From Roseihalotalea indica (GTDB lineage Bacteria; Bacteroidota; Bacteroidia; Cytophagales; Cyclobacteriaceae), in the NCBI RefSeq assembly GCF_022458895.1, contig NZ_JAINFL010000002.1:1-64000 (forward strand): a stretch of 64,000 bases of DNA, in the 5' to 3' direction. The position numbers and the translations under genes are program-made. How positions within the stretch are numbered: the stretch's first letter is position 1; every line of letters begins with the position of its first letter. Under the pieces are notes generated by a model. That model had not been told where the DNA came from. It saw only the letters and a program-made list of their open reading frames with translations, and did no database searches. Of this stretch, positions 27,572-37,441 are shown piece after piece.

Positions 27572-28204
27572 ATGAATACCACAGAAGACAACCTCACACT
27601 CTTTCAACAAATTGCCAAAGGAGACAAAGCCGCGTTTGATGTTTTTTTTGAGCGCTATTACCCCCGGTTGGTTCAGTTTGCCCGCCTGTTTGTAGCTTCT
27701 GATCAGGCAGCAGAAGATGTGGTTGCCGATGTATTGGTTAATATGCTCATTCATCGCAAGCGAGTTTTCACACTAGCACATTTTGAAGCATACCTGTATG
27801 CTTCTGTAAAAAAGAAAGCACTGTCGGCCATTAAAAAACAGGAAAGAATCAATCATTACCCTCATGACCTTCCTCAAGGGGAGCAACTAACCGATCAGTC
27901 GGCTGATCCGCATGAAATATTGATTGAGCAAGAGTTACATTCGCTGACCCAGGACGTTATACAAAATTTGCCACCTAAACGTAAAATGGTTTTTCAGTTC
28001 ATTAAAGAAGACGGCCTAAGTTACCGGCAGGTAGCAGAACTGATGGATATCTCCGAGCGAACGGTAGAAGTACACTTAAAGCTCGCTATCAAAACCCTAC
28101 GGCAAAGTGTGGAGCAGTACCTGGGCCAGAAAGAAATTAAAAAAGCGGCCCAAAGCCTGGTAAAAAATGTGCCCCCCCTCCTGCTTTTCTACCTGTCTTT
28201 CTAA
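27572..28204 (+). CDS. ECF RNA polymerase sigma factor 1
   Basis: This sigma-70 factor of the ECF group (210 residues from the ATG at 27572; an in-frame TTG lies at 27551) has region 2 (AKGDKAAFDVFFERYYPRLVQFA...EDVVADVLVNML) and region 4 (LPPKRKMVFQFIKEDGLSYRQVAELMDISERTVEVHL). The FecR gene next door is its likely anti-sigma partner, and the SusC genes beyond are likely targets. The C terminus is an unusual hydrophobic run, PPLLLFYLSF, also seen in the other two sigma factors of the window. Confidence 0.93.
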   Translation: MNTTEDNLTLFQQIAKGDKAAFDVFFERYYPRLVQFARLFVASDQAAEDVVADVLVNMLIHRKRVFTLAHFEAYLYASVKKKALSAIKKQERINHYPHDLPQGEQLTDQSADPHEILIEQELHSLTQDVIQNLPPKRKMVFQFIKEDGLSYRQVAELMDISERTVEVHLKLAIKTLRQSVEQYLGQKEIKKAAQSLVKNVPPLLLFYLSF

Positions 28205-28402
28205 ATAATGTCTCTCTCTGAAGCTAGCACAACATAGCCAATGGGCAGATAACTTACAGTATCTGTAAATATCCCTTCCCATCGCTTTATGATTCATACC
28301 AAATCGATTCATTTTTTAGATGAATTGTATTTATAACGATTTTTCAAATATCGATTACGGGTTTTCTATTCTTCAGCGGTTATATCAGTACAAAGGGAGT
28401 TT

Positions 28403-29416
28403 ATGAGCAACCATTATTCTGATATAGACCGCCTGATTAGTTTGTACCTAAGTAATCGTGCTTCGGAAAGCGAAAAGCAGGAGCTGGAGGAATGGTTGCA
28501 GGCTTCTGAAGCAAACCGGGACGTATTCAGGCAGCTTAAAAAAGTCTGGGCTACCCCCGCTCGTCATGAGCATTCGGATGAGTTGCACTCGGTGAGAGAT
28601 CAGATTTGGATAGAAGGAACCGAGCCACAACCGGAAGTACTGCTCTCAAAACCACGACGGCTCCACGTAGTTTATTGGAGTAAAGTGGCCGCTACGCTTT
28701 TGATCTTCCTGATGGGAGCCTGGCTGTTATCTTATTTGATCCAGCGAAATACTACTGTTATTCCCGAGACCGTGGATCTGGTGAGCCAGGTAAATCCAGC
28801 CGGGCAGCGGTCAACACACCGGTTGCCGGATGGTACCAAAGTATGGCTCAATGCCGAGAGCAGCCTGGAGTATCCCGAAAAATTCTCTGATACCCTACGG
28901 TTGGTAAAACTGAAGGGCGAGGCTTTTTTTGAAGTGGCTAAGGATCGGAGCAAGCCTTTTATTGTGGAGGCCGATGGCACCAAAACCGAAGCTCTGGGCA
29001 CCGCTTTCAACATAAATGCCTACCCGGAAAATAGTAGCGTAACAATTGCTTTGCTAGAAGGAAAAGTTCGAATAGAGGATATTGCCCACCGTCAAACTGC
29101 TATTTTGTCTCCTGGGGAGGAGCTACTTGCAACTAAAGAAACCGAGCATTTTGATCGGCGAGCCTTTGATTACGAAAAAGCTTTTGGCTGGAAAGAGAGT
29201 ATCCTCATACTCGATGGGGTGAATTTTGTCAGTTTCTGCCGCACCATCGAAAAATGGTATGGAGTAAAAGTAAAGGTCAACGGAACTCCCTCAGATGACT
29301 GGCATATTCGGGCCAGATATCAGCACGAAGACTTAAGACACGTGCTACGGGATATCTGCTTTAATAAGAATATAGAATTCGAAATAAATGACAAAAATGT
29401 AGTATTAACCTTTTAA
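28403..29416 (+). CDS. FecR-family anti-sigma factor 1
   Basis: The protein (337 residues) has a cytoplasmic N-terminal sigma-binding part, one membrane helix (about 92-113, WSKVAATLLIFLMGAWLLSYL) and a periplasmic FecR domain (PDGTKVWLNAESSLEYPEKF, then GEAFFEVAKDRSKPFIVEA). The C-terminal domain of about 75 residues ends DKNVVLTF. It would pass a signal from the SusC N-terminal domain to sigma factor 1. Its 3' end is copied upstream of SusC2 (37197-37268). Confidence 0.92.
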   Translation: MSNHYSDIDRLISLYLSNRASESEKQELEEWLQASEANRDVFRQLKKVWATPARHEHSDELHSVRDQIWIEGTEPQPEVLLSKPRRLHVVYWSKVAATLLIFLMGAWLLSYLIQRNTTVIPETVDLVSQVNPAGQRSTHRLPDGTKVWLNAESSLEYPEKFSDTLRLVKLKGEAFFEVAKDRSKPFIVEADGTKTEALGTAFNINAYPENSSVTIALLEGKVRIEDIAHRQTAILSPGEELLATKETEHFDRRAFDYEKAFGWKESILILDGVNFVSFCRTIEKWYGVKVKVNGTPSDDWHIRARYQHEDLRHVLRDICFNKNIEFEINDKNVVLTF

Positions 29417-29446
29417 ACCCGACTTTATGAATAAAACCTAACCTCC

Positions 29447-29584
29447 AAACACCATACGTAAAAAGCCGAAAATAATGGCATTTATTTCCGGCTTAAAATG
29501 ACAGTTCCTATACAGTCCCCGACGGCTAATCTGTGAAAGTATAGGAAGGCAGATGAACTATGTCTAATCTACAACAACAAAACT
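29447..29584 (+). promoter_or_regulatory. Structured leader of SusC1
   Basis: These 138 bases differ at only four positions from the leader of SusC2 (37304-37441). They contain a 12-bp hairpin, AGCCGAAAATAA with TTATTTCCGGCT (29464-29493), and a second stem, CCTATAC (29507-29513) with GTATAGG (29539-29545). Three of the four differences fall in the loop of the second stem, so both arms are preserved. Function is unknown: possibly the FecR terminator or attenuator, a promoter region, or an RNA regulatory element. Confidence 0.7.
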
Positions 29585-32500
29585 ATGAAAAAAAGACATT
29601 ATAAACTACTCTTAAAAGTGGCTGGTTATTCGTGTATTAGTATTGTATGCCAGGTTTTACTGGTTAGTTTATGTCTCGCGCACGATGTAGGTGCCCAGAA
29701 AGCCAAAAGTGTGCACGATGTAAACATTAACGCACTATACGAGAATGTTTCACTGGCAGAAGTGTTCTCAGATATTGAATCTAAAACCGACTTTGTTTTT
29801 ACCTTCGATAACAAAGATAACTTTCTCAAAGACCGCTACAGCCGAACTGCTGGCAAAACCACCGTTGCTGCCATACTAAAGGATATATCTAAGGCTTCAA
29901 GGCTGATATTTCAACAGATCAACAATAACATCAGCGTTAGGAAACAACAGGCGGGCGAAGAAGGAAAACAACCGGCCATTATCTTGGGCGCCGTTATTGA
30001 AGTATCAGGAACCGTAACTTCCAAGGCAGACGGCGGAGGCTTGCCCGGAGTGAATGTGCTGGTCAAAAACACTTCCATTGGTACAGTAACCGATATAGAC
30101 GGCCGATACAGCCTCAGTGTAGCAGATGAAAACGACACTTTGGTCTTTTCATCCATCGGTTTTATGATACAGGAAGTGCCGATCAATGGTATGACAGTCA
30201 TTGATGTAGCGCTGGGGGAAGATATCCAAAGTCTGGAGGAAGTGGTGGTCACAGCGTTGGGCATCTCAAGAGAAAAGGCGGCTTTGCCCTATGCCGTAAC
30301 CGAAGTGAAGGGCGAAACATTTACGAAAGCGCGTGAGAATAACCTGGGCAATGCGTTATCCGGTAGGATTGCCGGGGTAAATGCAACCAGCACTGCCACT
30401 GGGCCTTCTGGTTCCAGCCGGGTTATCATCCGAGGCAACGGGTCGTTAAACGGAGACAACCAGCCGCTGTATGTGGTAAACGGTATGCCAATTGATAATA
30501 CCAATCAGGGTTCTCCGGGCACCTACGGAGGCATTGACCGGGGCGATGGCCTGTTAAGTATCAACCCGGACGATATCGAGAGCATTTCGGTACTGAAAGG
30601 CGGCACGGCGGCCGCGCTGTATGGTTCACGAGCGGCCAACGGCGTGATACTTATCACCACCAAATCCGGTATGGCTCAGCAGGGTATTGGGGTAGAGTTT
30701 AATTCCACCTATACCCTGGAAGCCCCTCGCTCATTACCGGACTGGCAATACCAGTATGGTTCCGGTTCCCGGGGAGTCGCGCCTAACACCCAGGCCGAAG
30801 CAATTGCCAATGGCCGGATCTCCTGGGGAGCACCCCTGGATGGATCAATGGTCATTCAACCCGACGGAGAAAGCCGTCCGTATGTAGCCCAGAAAGACAA
30901 CATACAGAACTTTTATAATACTGGTAAAACATTCTCTAACACTCTGGCCCTAAACGGAGGTAACGAAACGGCTAACTTCCGCTTCTCTGTTTCCAATATG
31001 GATAATAGTGGCATCGTGCCGGGCAATACCGTCAACCGCAAAACGTTCAACCTCAGTGCCAATGCCACGCTGGCCAAAAAAGTGGTGTTTCAGGGAAAGG
31101 CACAGTACAACATTGAGGAAACGGAAAACCGACCATACACCGCTGATTTTACCCTGAACCCCAATGCCGGTGCCCAACTGATCGCTACCAATATCGATGT
31201 TCGCACCTTGTCGCCCGGCTATGGTGAGGATGGATTTGAATTGCCTTGGAGCGATTATATTTATTCCACAAACCCTTATTTTGCCATCAACAAAGCCAGA
31301 AATGGAGATGACCGCCGGAGATTTATCGGCTCGTTTAGCACCCAGTACAACATTACCGAAGCTTTTTACGCTCGGGCGCGGATGGGCATAGACTACTTTA
31401 ACCTGAATGGATACAACATAACTCCTACCGGCACAGCATTTAACAACCGTGGGTCTATGGATACCAACCAGAACACCACTTCGGAAACCAATGTGGAGGC
31501 CATTCTGGGATATAATAAAAACTTCGGCTCTTTCTCGGTGAACGCCATCGCTGGCGGCAATCAGATGCACAACAGCCGAAGCGGAATCAACCTTAATAGT
31601 GGTTTCTTTAATGTGCCCTTTCAGTATTTTATTGGCAATGGAAGCAGCCAGACGTTTAGTCAGGAATTCCGGGAGACCGCCATTAACTCCTTGTTTGCCT
31701 CAGCAGATATTGGGTTTAATAATTATTTATACCTGAGCCTTACCGGGCGGCAGGATTGGTTCTCAACCCTGCCCAAAGAAAGCAACAGCCTGTTTTATCC
31801 TTCCGTTGGGTTAAGCTTCGTGTTTTCCGATGCCTGGGAGTCAAGACCATCCTGGCTGGATCATGGCAAGATCCGAACCTCCTGGGCGCAGGTAGGGGGT
31901 GGAGCACCTGATCCATACGGCTTAGGACTGAGGTATTCTGCGCAGGCGGTACCGCACCTGGGCCAGCCATTAATGGAGATTTCGGGTGAAACCATTCCTA
32001 ATTCTCTGAAACCCTATACATCTACCACTTACGAAATGGGAATAGAGCTCAAGGCGTTTGATAATCGGTTTGGGGCAGATATTACGTTGTACAACCGCAC
32101 CACTACCGATGATATTGTCAATGCATCTATTCCTATTTCCTCAAGCTACAACAGTGTGGCACTGAATGTGGGTGAGATGCAGAACCGCGGTATAGAACTC
32201 ATGATCAGCGGTATGCTGGTAAGTTCGCAGCGTGGCTTTAACTGGGACGCCTCATTTAACATGGCCTACAACCAGAATGAGGTGCTAAAAATTGCGGATG
32301 GTTTGGAGCAGCTTTATTTACCCGGTGCTACCACCAGAACATTAAACGGCTGGATCTACCATTTTGAAGGAATGCCTTTCGGTATGATTGCCGGTTACCG
32401 ACCCATGACCAACGACGACGGTCAGATTGTGTACAATAGCGCTAACGGGCTACCCTTGCAAAGTGAACTCATGCCGCTTGGGCGGGGAGTTCCTCCCCTT

Positions 32501-33013
32501 ACTATGGGCTTGAATAATAACATTACCTACAAAAATTTCGCGCTGGGCTTTTTGTTAGACGGTAAGTTTGGCGCAAAAATATACTCGGCTACTAATGCTT
32601 ACGGAACATTCTACGGACTGGATAAGCGGACAGTAGAGAACAATGTCAGAGAAGATGGAGTGCCGGTTTCCGGAGTAAATGAAAATGGTGAGGCTTACTC
32701 CGCATCGGTTCCGGCCCAAACCTATTATCAGGGCATTACTTTTTCTATCACCGATCAGTTTGTAACGGATGCCGATTTTATAAAATTACGTCAACTTACG
32801 TTTGGGTATTCCTTTCCCAATCGTATACTGGAAAATACCCCGTTTCAATCGGCCAGCCTGTCGTTCGTAGCGCGCAACCTGTTTCTGCTGTACAATCAGG
32901 CCAGAAATATTGATCCCGAATCCGGCTACAGCAACTCTAATGCCCAGGGATTGGAGAACTTTGGAGTACCCACCGCCCGCAGCTATGGTTTCAATCTTAA
33001 CGTCCGATTCTGA
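29585..33013 (+). CDS. SusC/RagA-type TonB-dependent transporter 1
   Basis: A 1142-residue outer-membrane importer of oligosaccharides. After the signal peptide (cleaved near residue 37, DVGAQ) comes an STN signalling domain (about 45-115, DIESKTDFVFTFDNKD), a carboxypeptidase-regulatory-like domain (about 137-215, SGTVTSKADGGGLPGVNV), the SusC linker EVVVTALGIS, the plug (VKGGTAAALYGSRAANGVI) and a 22-strand barrel. The STN domain implies control by the sigma/FecR pair upstream. SusD1 follows after 37 bases. Confidence 0.95.
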   Translation: MKKRHYKLLLKVAGYSCISIVCQVLLVSLCLAHDVGAQKAKSVHDVNINALYENVSLAEVFSDIESKTDFVFTFDNKDNFLKDRYSRTAGKTTVAAILKDISKASRLIFQQINNNISVRKQQAGEEGKQPAIILGAVIEVSGTVTSKADGGGLPGVNVLVKNTSIGTVTDIDGRYSLSVADENDTLVFSSIGFMIQEVPINGMTVIDVALGEDIQSLEEVVVTALGISREKAALPYAVTEVKGETFTKARENNLGNALSGRIAGVNATSTATGPSGSSRVIIRGNGSLNGDNQPLYVVNGMPIDNTNQGSPGTYGGIDRGDGLLSINPDDIESISVLKGGTAAALYGSRAANGVILITTKSGMAQQGIGVEFNSTYTLEAPRSLPDWQYQYGSGSRGVAPNTQAEAIANGRISWGAPLDGSMVIQPDGESRPYVAQKDNIQNFYNTGKTFSNTLALNGGNETANFRFSVSNMDNSGIVPGNTVNRKTFNLSANATLAKKVVFQGKAQYNIEETENRPYTADFTLNPNAGAQLIATNIDVRTLSPGYGEDGFELPWSDYIYSTNPYFAINKARNGDDRRRFIGSFSTQYNITEAFYARARMGIDYFNLNGYNITPTGTAFNNRGSMDTNQNTTSETNVEAILGYNKNFGSFSVNAIAGGNQMHNSRSGINLNSGFFNVPFQYFIGNGSSQTFSQEFRETAINSLFASADIGFNNYLYLSLTGRQDWFSTLPKESNSLFYPSVGLSFVFSDAWESRPSWLDHGKIRTSWAQVGGGAPDPYGLGLRYSAQAVPHLGQPLMEISGETIPNSLKPYTSTTYEMGIELKAFDNRFGADITLYNRTTTDDIVNASIPISSSYNSVALNVGEMQNRGIELMISGMLVSSQRGFNWDASFNMAYNQNEVLKIADGLEQLYLPGATTRTLNGWIYHFEGMPFGMIAGYRPMTNDDGQIVYNSANGLPLQSELMPLGRGVPPLTMGLNNNITYKNFALGFLLDGKFGAKIYSATNAYGTFYGLDKRTVENNVREDGVPVSGVNENGEAYSASVPAQTYYQGITFSITDQFVTDADFIKLRQLTFGYSFPNRILENTPFQSASLSFVARNLFLLYNQARNIDPESGYSNSNAQGLENFGVPTARSYGFNLNVRF

Positions 33014-33050
33014 TGGTTGATCAATACAATTCCTCTAACCTAAAATTATC

Positions 33051-34652
33051 ATGATGAATTATATAAAACGAACTTTCACAAACATGGCGCTGAAAACAGG
33101 AGTACTTATCTCCTGCATGCTGCTGTCTTTCTGCGATGACGGTTTTGAAGAGATGAATGTAGATCCGAATGCGTACAATGATCCGGTGATCGGCAATTTA
33201 TTTACCTTCAGCATCATCCGCACCGCGGGTACCGGTACTATGGACCGAAACCGGGTCGGTATCAAGCATGTCTCCGGCATGATGCAGTACATGGCTACCC
33301 TGAACACATTCTGGTATGGCGAAAAATACCTCTACCACGATCAGGGAGGGAATTTCTTTGAGAATGCCTACAATAACCAGTTGAAAGAGCTTCAGCAGAT
33401 TTTTCCGGAAGTGCAGGATGATCCGGAACTGATTAATCAGTACGCGATGGCTCGAATCTGGCGGGTATTTGTGATGCACCGAATCACCGATTTGTACGGA
33501 GATATTCCGTATTCAGAAGCCGGACAGGGCTATACTCAGGGAATCTTCAAACCAACATACGATCAGCAGTCGGCTATTTATGCGGACATGCTGAAAGAGT
33601 TGGAAGAGGCTGCCGGTCAGCTTGATCCTGCTAAATCATCCTTTGGGGCCGCTGATCTTATTTACGGTGGAGACCTGGAAAAATGGAAGACGTTCGCCTA
33701 TTCAATGATGCTGCGCTTAGGTATGCGGCTGACCGAAGTGGACCCAGGCATGGCCCAGAGTTGGGTAGAAAAAGCGATAGCCGGAGGCGTTATGCAGAGC
33801 AATGAAGATATCGCCAAACTCGAGCACGTAGAAGGACACGGAAACACCCAGAACTGGGATGCTTTCGAGCTGAAGCGGGAAAGTCTGCCGGAGGGAGCTC
33901 AGGGAAAAGGAAAGGTCAAATTAGCGAAAAACTTCGTGGATCTTCTGCAGGCCAATAATGATCCAAGGCTGCCTTTTTACGCCACATTGTGGGAAGGAAA
34001 TATTCTGGCAATTCAGGCCGCCGTATTGCCCGAAACCACCAAGCCGGAACTACAAAAAGGGCTCCCCAATGGCTATGACGATGCTACCATCAGTCAGGCA
34101 ATTTCTGGCTGGAGCAATGATCTGCTGGTCGAGTACTCCGAACCTAACACCGGCACCATTGCCAACCTGAATGCGCCTACTATATTTCAAAGCTACGAGG
34201 AAGTGGAGTTTTTACTGGCTGAAGCAGCATTGCGAGGCTGGGGAGGCGGAAGTGCCCAGGAGCATTATACTAATGCCATTACCGCCTCTATGGAATCCAC
34301 TACCTTGTTTCCCGGCGGGATAGTCATTGAACCGGCAGTCATCGAGGCGTACCTGGCCTCCCACCCATTAACCGGCACCACCGAAGAGCAAATGGAGACA
34401 ATACACACCCAGTTCTATCTGGCGCACTTCATGTGGCTCGATTTTTTTGAAGCCTGGTCCAACTGGCGCCGCACCGGGTATCCGGAACTTACGCCAGTCA
34501 ACTATCCAGGCAATGATACCGGAGGGGTGATTCCCCGCCGCTTGCGCTATCCGCAATCGGAAGCCGCACTCAATACCGAAAATTATCAGGGAGCCATTCA
34601 GAACCAGGGCCCTGACCTGCTACTCACCAGAATCTGGTGGGATGCTGAGTAA
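33051..34652 (+). CDS. SusD/RagB-type nutrient-binding lipoprotein 1
   Basis: A 533-residue outer-membrane lipoprotein of the SusD-like-2 type, which caps SusC1 and captures the sugar ligand. The likely lipid-modified residue is Cys28 after LLSF, a slightly unusual lipobox. The early block FEEMNVDPNAYNDP and the TPR-like helices with the C-terminal RRLRYPQSE are typical. It follows SusC1 and precedes the first mannonate-dehydratase-like gene by 44 bases, suggesting one transcript. Confidence 0.92.
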   Translation: MMNYIKRTFTNMALKTGVLISCMLLSFCDDGFEEMNVDPNAYNDPVIGNLFTFSIIRTAGTGTMDRNRVGIKHVSGMMQYMATLNTFWYGEKYLYHDQGGNFFENAYNNQLKELQQIFPEVQDDPELINQYAMARIWRVFVMHRITDLYGDIPYSEAGQGYTQGIFKPTYDQQSAIYADMLKELEEAAGQLDPAKSSFGAADLIYGGDLEKWKTFAYSMMLRLGMRLTEVDPGMAQSWVEKAIAGGVMQSNEDIAKLEHVEGHGNTQNWDAFELKRESLPEGAQGKGKVKLAKNFVDLLQANNDPRLPFYATLWEGNILAIQAAVLPETTKPELQKGLPNGYDDATISQAISGWSNDLLVEYSEPNTGTIANLNAPTIFQSYEEVEFLLAEAALRGWGGGSAQEHYTNAITASMESTTLFPGGIVIEPAVIEAYLASHPLTGTTEEQMETIHTQFYLAHFMWLDFFEAWSNWRRTGYPELTPVNYPGNDTGGVIPRRLRYPQSEAALNTENYQGAIQNQGPDLLLTRIWWDAE

Positions 34653-34696
34653 GCCTCATTTTTTGAAATACAATAACCTATCATACCAAAAAGATC

Positions 34697-35815
34697 ATGA
34701 AAAATAACCGTAGAGATTTTCTTAAAAACGCTTCACTCACCGCACTTTCAGTAGGGGCATTAAGTGCCTGCACTCCGGGAGACAGCAAAAACCTCGGTAA
34801 AGCCGCTAGTTCAGAACTGAAAGATTTTGTGAAGGATGCCGGGATGAAGTTTGCCCTGGCAATGGGGCTGGACTCGCCGCGAATTCCTCTGGCAAAACAA
34901 ATGGACGTACTACATGCCGTTTCAGGAGTAATACGCGATACCAATCTGGACCCCTGGGACCCTAAGGCCATCACCGCGACCAAAGAAGCCTGGGAAAAGG
35001 AAGGTATGAAATGGAGTGTGGTGGAAGGGCCGCCTTCGCTGCATGAAAAAACCAAGCTGGGGCTGGAAGGCCGCGATGAGGAAATTGAAAACTTCATCAC
35101 CTTTATGAAAAACCTCAAGCAGTACGGCGATGTTGACGTAATCTGCTATAACTGGATGCCCGTTATCAGTTGGTACCGTACCACCATGGACCGGCCCGGG
35201 CGAGGCGGAGCATTGCTCACCGCATTTGACAACGAAGATAAAGATGAATCACTCACCGAGTACGGAGAAGTATCCAAAGAAACCCTGTGGGAAAACCTGG
35301 AATATTTCCTGAAGGCGGTGGTTCCCGAGGCTGAGAAAATAGGCATGAACCTGTCGCTGCACCCCGATGATCCCCAGGTGGATAGTATCCGGGGCATCTC
35401 CCGAATTATGACGACGGTGGAGAATTTTGACCGCATGCTGGATCTTTACCCCAGCAAATATAGCGGACTGACCATGTGCCAGGGCAACTTCTCCCTGATG
35501 GGAGCCGACGTACCAGCGCTGATCAGAAGGTGGGGAGACCGGGGAGCAATTAACTTTGTCCATTTCAGAAACTTACGAGGAGGTAAATACAACTTCGTTG
35601 AAACATTCCACGATGAAGGGCAAATTGATATGTATCAGGCTATGCAGGCCTACTACGACATTGGTTTCCGGGGAACCATCCGGCCCGATCACGTACCCAC
35701 CATGGCGGGCGAAGAGAACACTCGTCCCGGCTACATGACCCTGGGTACCCTGTTTGCCATCGGCTACATGCGCGGACTTGCCGAGTCAGTGAGTAAGGAA
35801 GGTGGCAGAACATAA
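34697..35815 (+). CDS. Exported mannonate-dehydratase-like protein 1
   Basis: The protein (372 residues) belongs to the UxuA family, which dehydrates D-mannonate to 2-keto-3-deoxy-D-gluconate. Putative metal ligands are all present: His222 (LHPDDP), Cys261 (TMCQGNF), His289 (FVHFR), and Asp331-His332 (RPDHVP). Unlike the cytosolic enzyme, it starts with a twin-arginine signal (NNRRDFLKN) ending in a lipobox (LSAC, Cys25), so it appears to be exported folded and lipid-anchored. The following gene encodes a close relative. A different uronic-acid substrate is possible. Confidence 0.87.
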   Translation: MKNNRRDFLKNASLTALSVGALSACTPGDSKNLGKAASSELKDFVKDAGMKFALAMGLDSPRIPLAKQMDVLHAVSGVIRDTNLDPWDPKAITATKEAWEKEGMKWSVVEGPPSLHEKTKLGLEGRDEEIENFITFMKNLKQYGDVDVICYNWMPVISWYRTTMDRPGRGGALLTAFDNEDKDESLTEYGEVSKETLWENLEYFLKAVVPEAEKIGMNLSLHPDDPQVDSIRGISRIMTTVENFDRMLDLYPSKYSGLTMCQGNFSLMGADVPALIRRWGDRGAINFVHFRNLRGGKYNFVETFHDEGQIDMYQAMQAYYDIGFRGTIRPDHVPTMAGEENTRPGYMTLGTLFAIGYMRGLAESVSKEGGRT

Positions 35816-35905
35816 TATGGATGTTCATACACCTTCTGATGCGAGCTTTTTTCCGTCAGAAGGTGTACCTTAAATACCTGATTCATAATCAACAACCAGT
35901 AACTC

Positions 35906-37048
35906 ATGGAAAATAATCGTAGAGAGTTTATCAAAAAAGGCGCTTCTCTGGCAGCCCTGTCTGCCACGGGAGGGCGTATGCTTGGAAAAGAGAGTACAAT
36001 TTTAAAAACCACATTGAACACCGCGGAGGTAGTTCGGGATGCGGGGATGCAGATGTGCCTGGCTTATTTCTGGGGCATCGAACCTCATAAAGTGGCCCTG
36101 GCCAGGCAGATGGACGTATTGGGTGCGGTGGGAGGAATTAATCCCGGCATGGCTGGAATGGAAGGAGCCAATAACTGGGAGCATGGGGTAATCAAAGCTG
36201 TAAAAGAAGCTTGGGAAAAAGAAGGGCTTACCCTGCGGGTGATTGAAGGCCCGCCTTCCCTCTACACAAAAACCAAACTGGGGTTAGAAGGTCGCGATGA
36301 AGAGATTGAAAACTTCATCACCTTCATGAAAAATATCTCCCAACTGGGCATTGATACGGTGTGCTACAACTGGATGCCCGTTATCAGCTGGGCGCGTACT
36401 ACGATGGATAAACCGAGCCGAGGCGGGGCGCTGGTGAGTTCCTTTAGCATTGAGGATATCAAAGATGAGCCGATGATTACGGAGTACGGTGAGCTAACCC
36501 ACGATAAGATGTGGGAAAATCTTGACTATTTCCTGAAGGCTGTGGTTCCAGAGGCCGAGAAAAACGGCATCAAGCTAGCCCTACACCCCGATGATCCCCC
36601 GATTGATGGCATCCGGGGCATCCCCCGCATCATTACTTCAGTGAATGCTTTCAAGCGATTGATAGAAATTGTGCCCAGTCCGAGCAACGGTCTTACCTTT
36701 TGCCAGGGTAGTTTTGCCTCTATGGGTGCGGAAGGGCAAGGAGAGGATATTCCCGCTGCTATTGAGTATTTTGGTAAACGCGATAAGATCCATTTCGTCC
36801 ACTTCAGAGATGTGCGAGGCCATAAAAATAATTTTGAGGAGACATTTCACGATGATGGCAAAACCGATATGTACAAGGCGATGCAGGCTTATTACGATGT
36901 TGGCTTTAAAGGTCCCATCCGTCCGGATCACGTGCCTACCATGGCCGGGGATAGCAACGATCATCCAGGGTACAGCACCATAGGAGCTTTATTTGCCATC
37001 GGCTACATGCGGGGACTTATGGAAGGAGTGAGTAAAAGCAACACTTAG
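35906..37048 (+). CDS. Exported mannonate-dehydratase-like protein 2
   Basis: The protein (380 residues) is a tandem paralogue of the preceding one and shares long blocks such as KTKLGLEGRDEEIENFITF and CYNWMPVISW. Putative metal ligands are His227, Cys266, His299, Asp341 and His342. It has a twin-arginine signal (NNRREFIKKG) but no lipobox, so it should be soluble in the periplasm. It carries a short insert near residues 275-282 that the first copy lacks. The two copies may differ in substrate or stereochemistry. Confidence 0.87.
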   Translation: MENNRREFIKKGASLAALSATGGRMLGKESTILKTTLNTAEVVRDAGMQMCLAYFWGIEPHKVALARQMDVLGAVGGINPGMAGMEGANNWEHGVIKAVKEAWEKEGLTLRVIEGPPSLYTKTKLGLEGRDEEIENFITFMKNISQLGIDTVCYNWMPVISWARTTMDKPSRGGALVSSFSIEDIKDEPMITEYGELTHDKMWENLDYFLKAVVPEAEKNGIKLALHPDDPPIDGIRGIPRIITSVNAFKRLIEIVPSPSNGLTFCQGSFASMGAEGQGEDIPAAIEYFGKRDKIHFVHFRDVRGHKNNFEETFHDDGKTDMYKAMQAYYDVGFKGPIRPDHVPTMAGDSNDHPGYSTIGALFAIGYMRGLMEGVSKSNT

Positions 37049-37196
37049 CAATAACAATTTCAGGTATTTTAATGAACTACTCATTGACCTGTTCTTAGAA
37101 AAGAATTCTGGATTGCCGTAAGCGATTGTAGCTACATTCCCAAAAGCGGTAAGGAAACTTATGGTTTAGGTAGGTAATGGAGCGGTTGTTCCCAGC
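37049..37196. other. Intergenic stretch between dehydratase 2 and the FecR remnant
   Basis: No gene is visible. This stretch plus the FecR remnant and the SusC2 leader make up the 393 bases between the second dehydratase and SusC2. It may contain further FecR remains too decayed to recognise by eye. Confidence 0.5.
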
Positions 37197-37268
37197 GGAC
37201 GAGATATACACTTTAATAAAAATATTGACTTCAAGATAACGGACAAAAATGTAGTATTAACCCTCTGA
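37197..37268 (+). pseudogene. Remnant of a FecR gene, C-terminal 23 codons
   Basis: Reading from 37197 gives GRDIHFNKNIDFKITDKN, then VVLTL and a stop. This aligns with the end of FecR 1, RDICFNKNIEFEINDKN then VVLTF and a stop. The nearby leader is also duplicated. This is what remains of a second anti-sigma gene, or a piece carried along when the leader and SusC start were copied. No matching sigma gene is present. Confidence 0.88.
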
Positions 37269-37303
37269 ACGCCACTCTATGAACAATACCTAAACGAAAC
37301 GAC

Positions 37304-37441
37304 AAACACCATACGTAAAAAGCCGAAAATAATGGCATTTATTTCCGGCTTAAAATGACAGTTCCTATACAAACCCTGACGGCTAATCTGTGAAAGTATA
37401 GGAAAGCAGATGAACTATGTCTAATCTACAACAACAAAACT
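37304..37441 (+). promoter_or_regulatory. Structured leader of SusC2
   Basis: A gap-free copy of the SusC1 leader with four mismatches in 138 bases. Both hairpins are kept, at 37321-37350 and 37364-37402. It ends directly at the SusC2 start codon. Such conservation in non-coding DNA between genes whose barrels have diverged argues for a shared regulatory function or a recent copying event. Confidence 0.7.
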
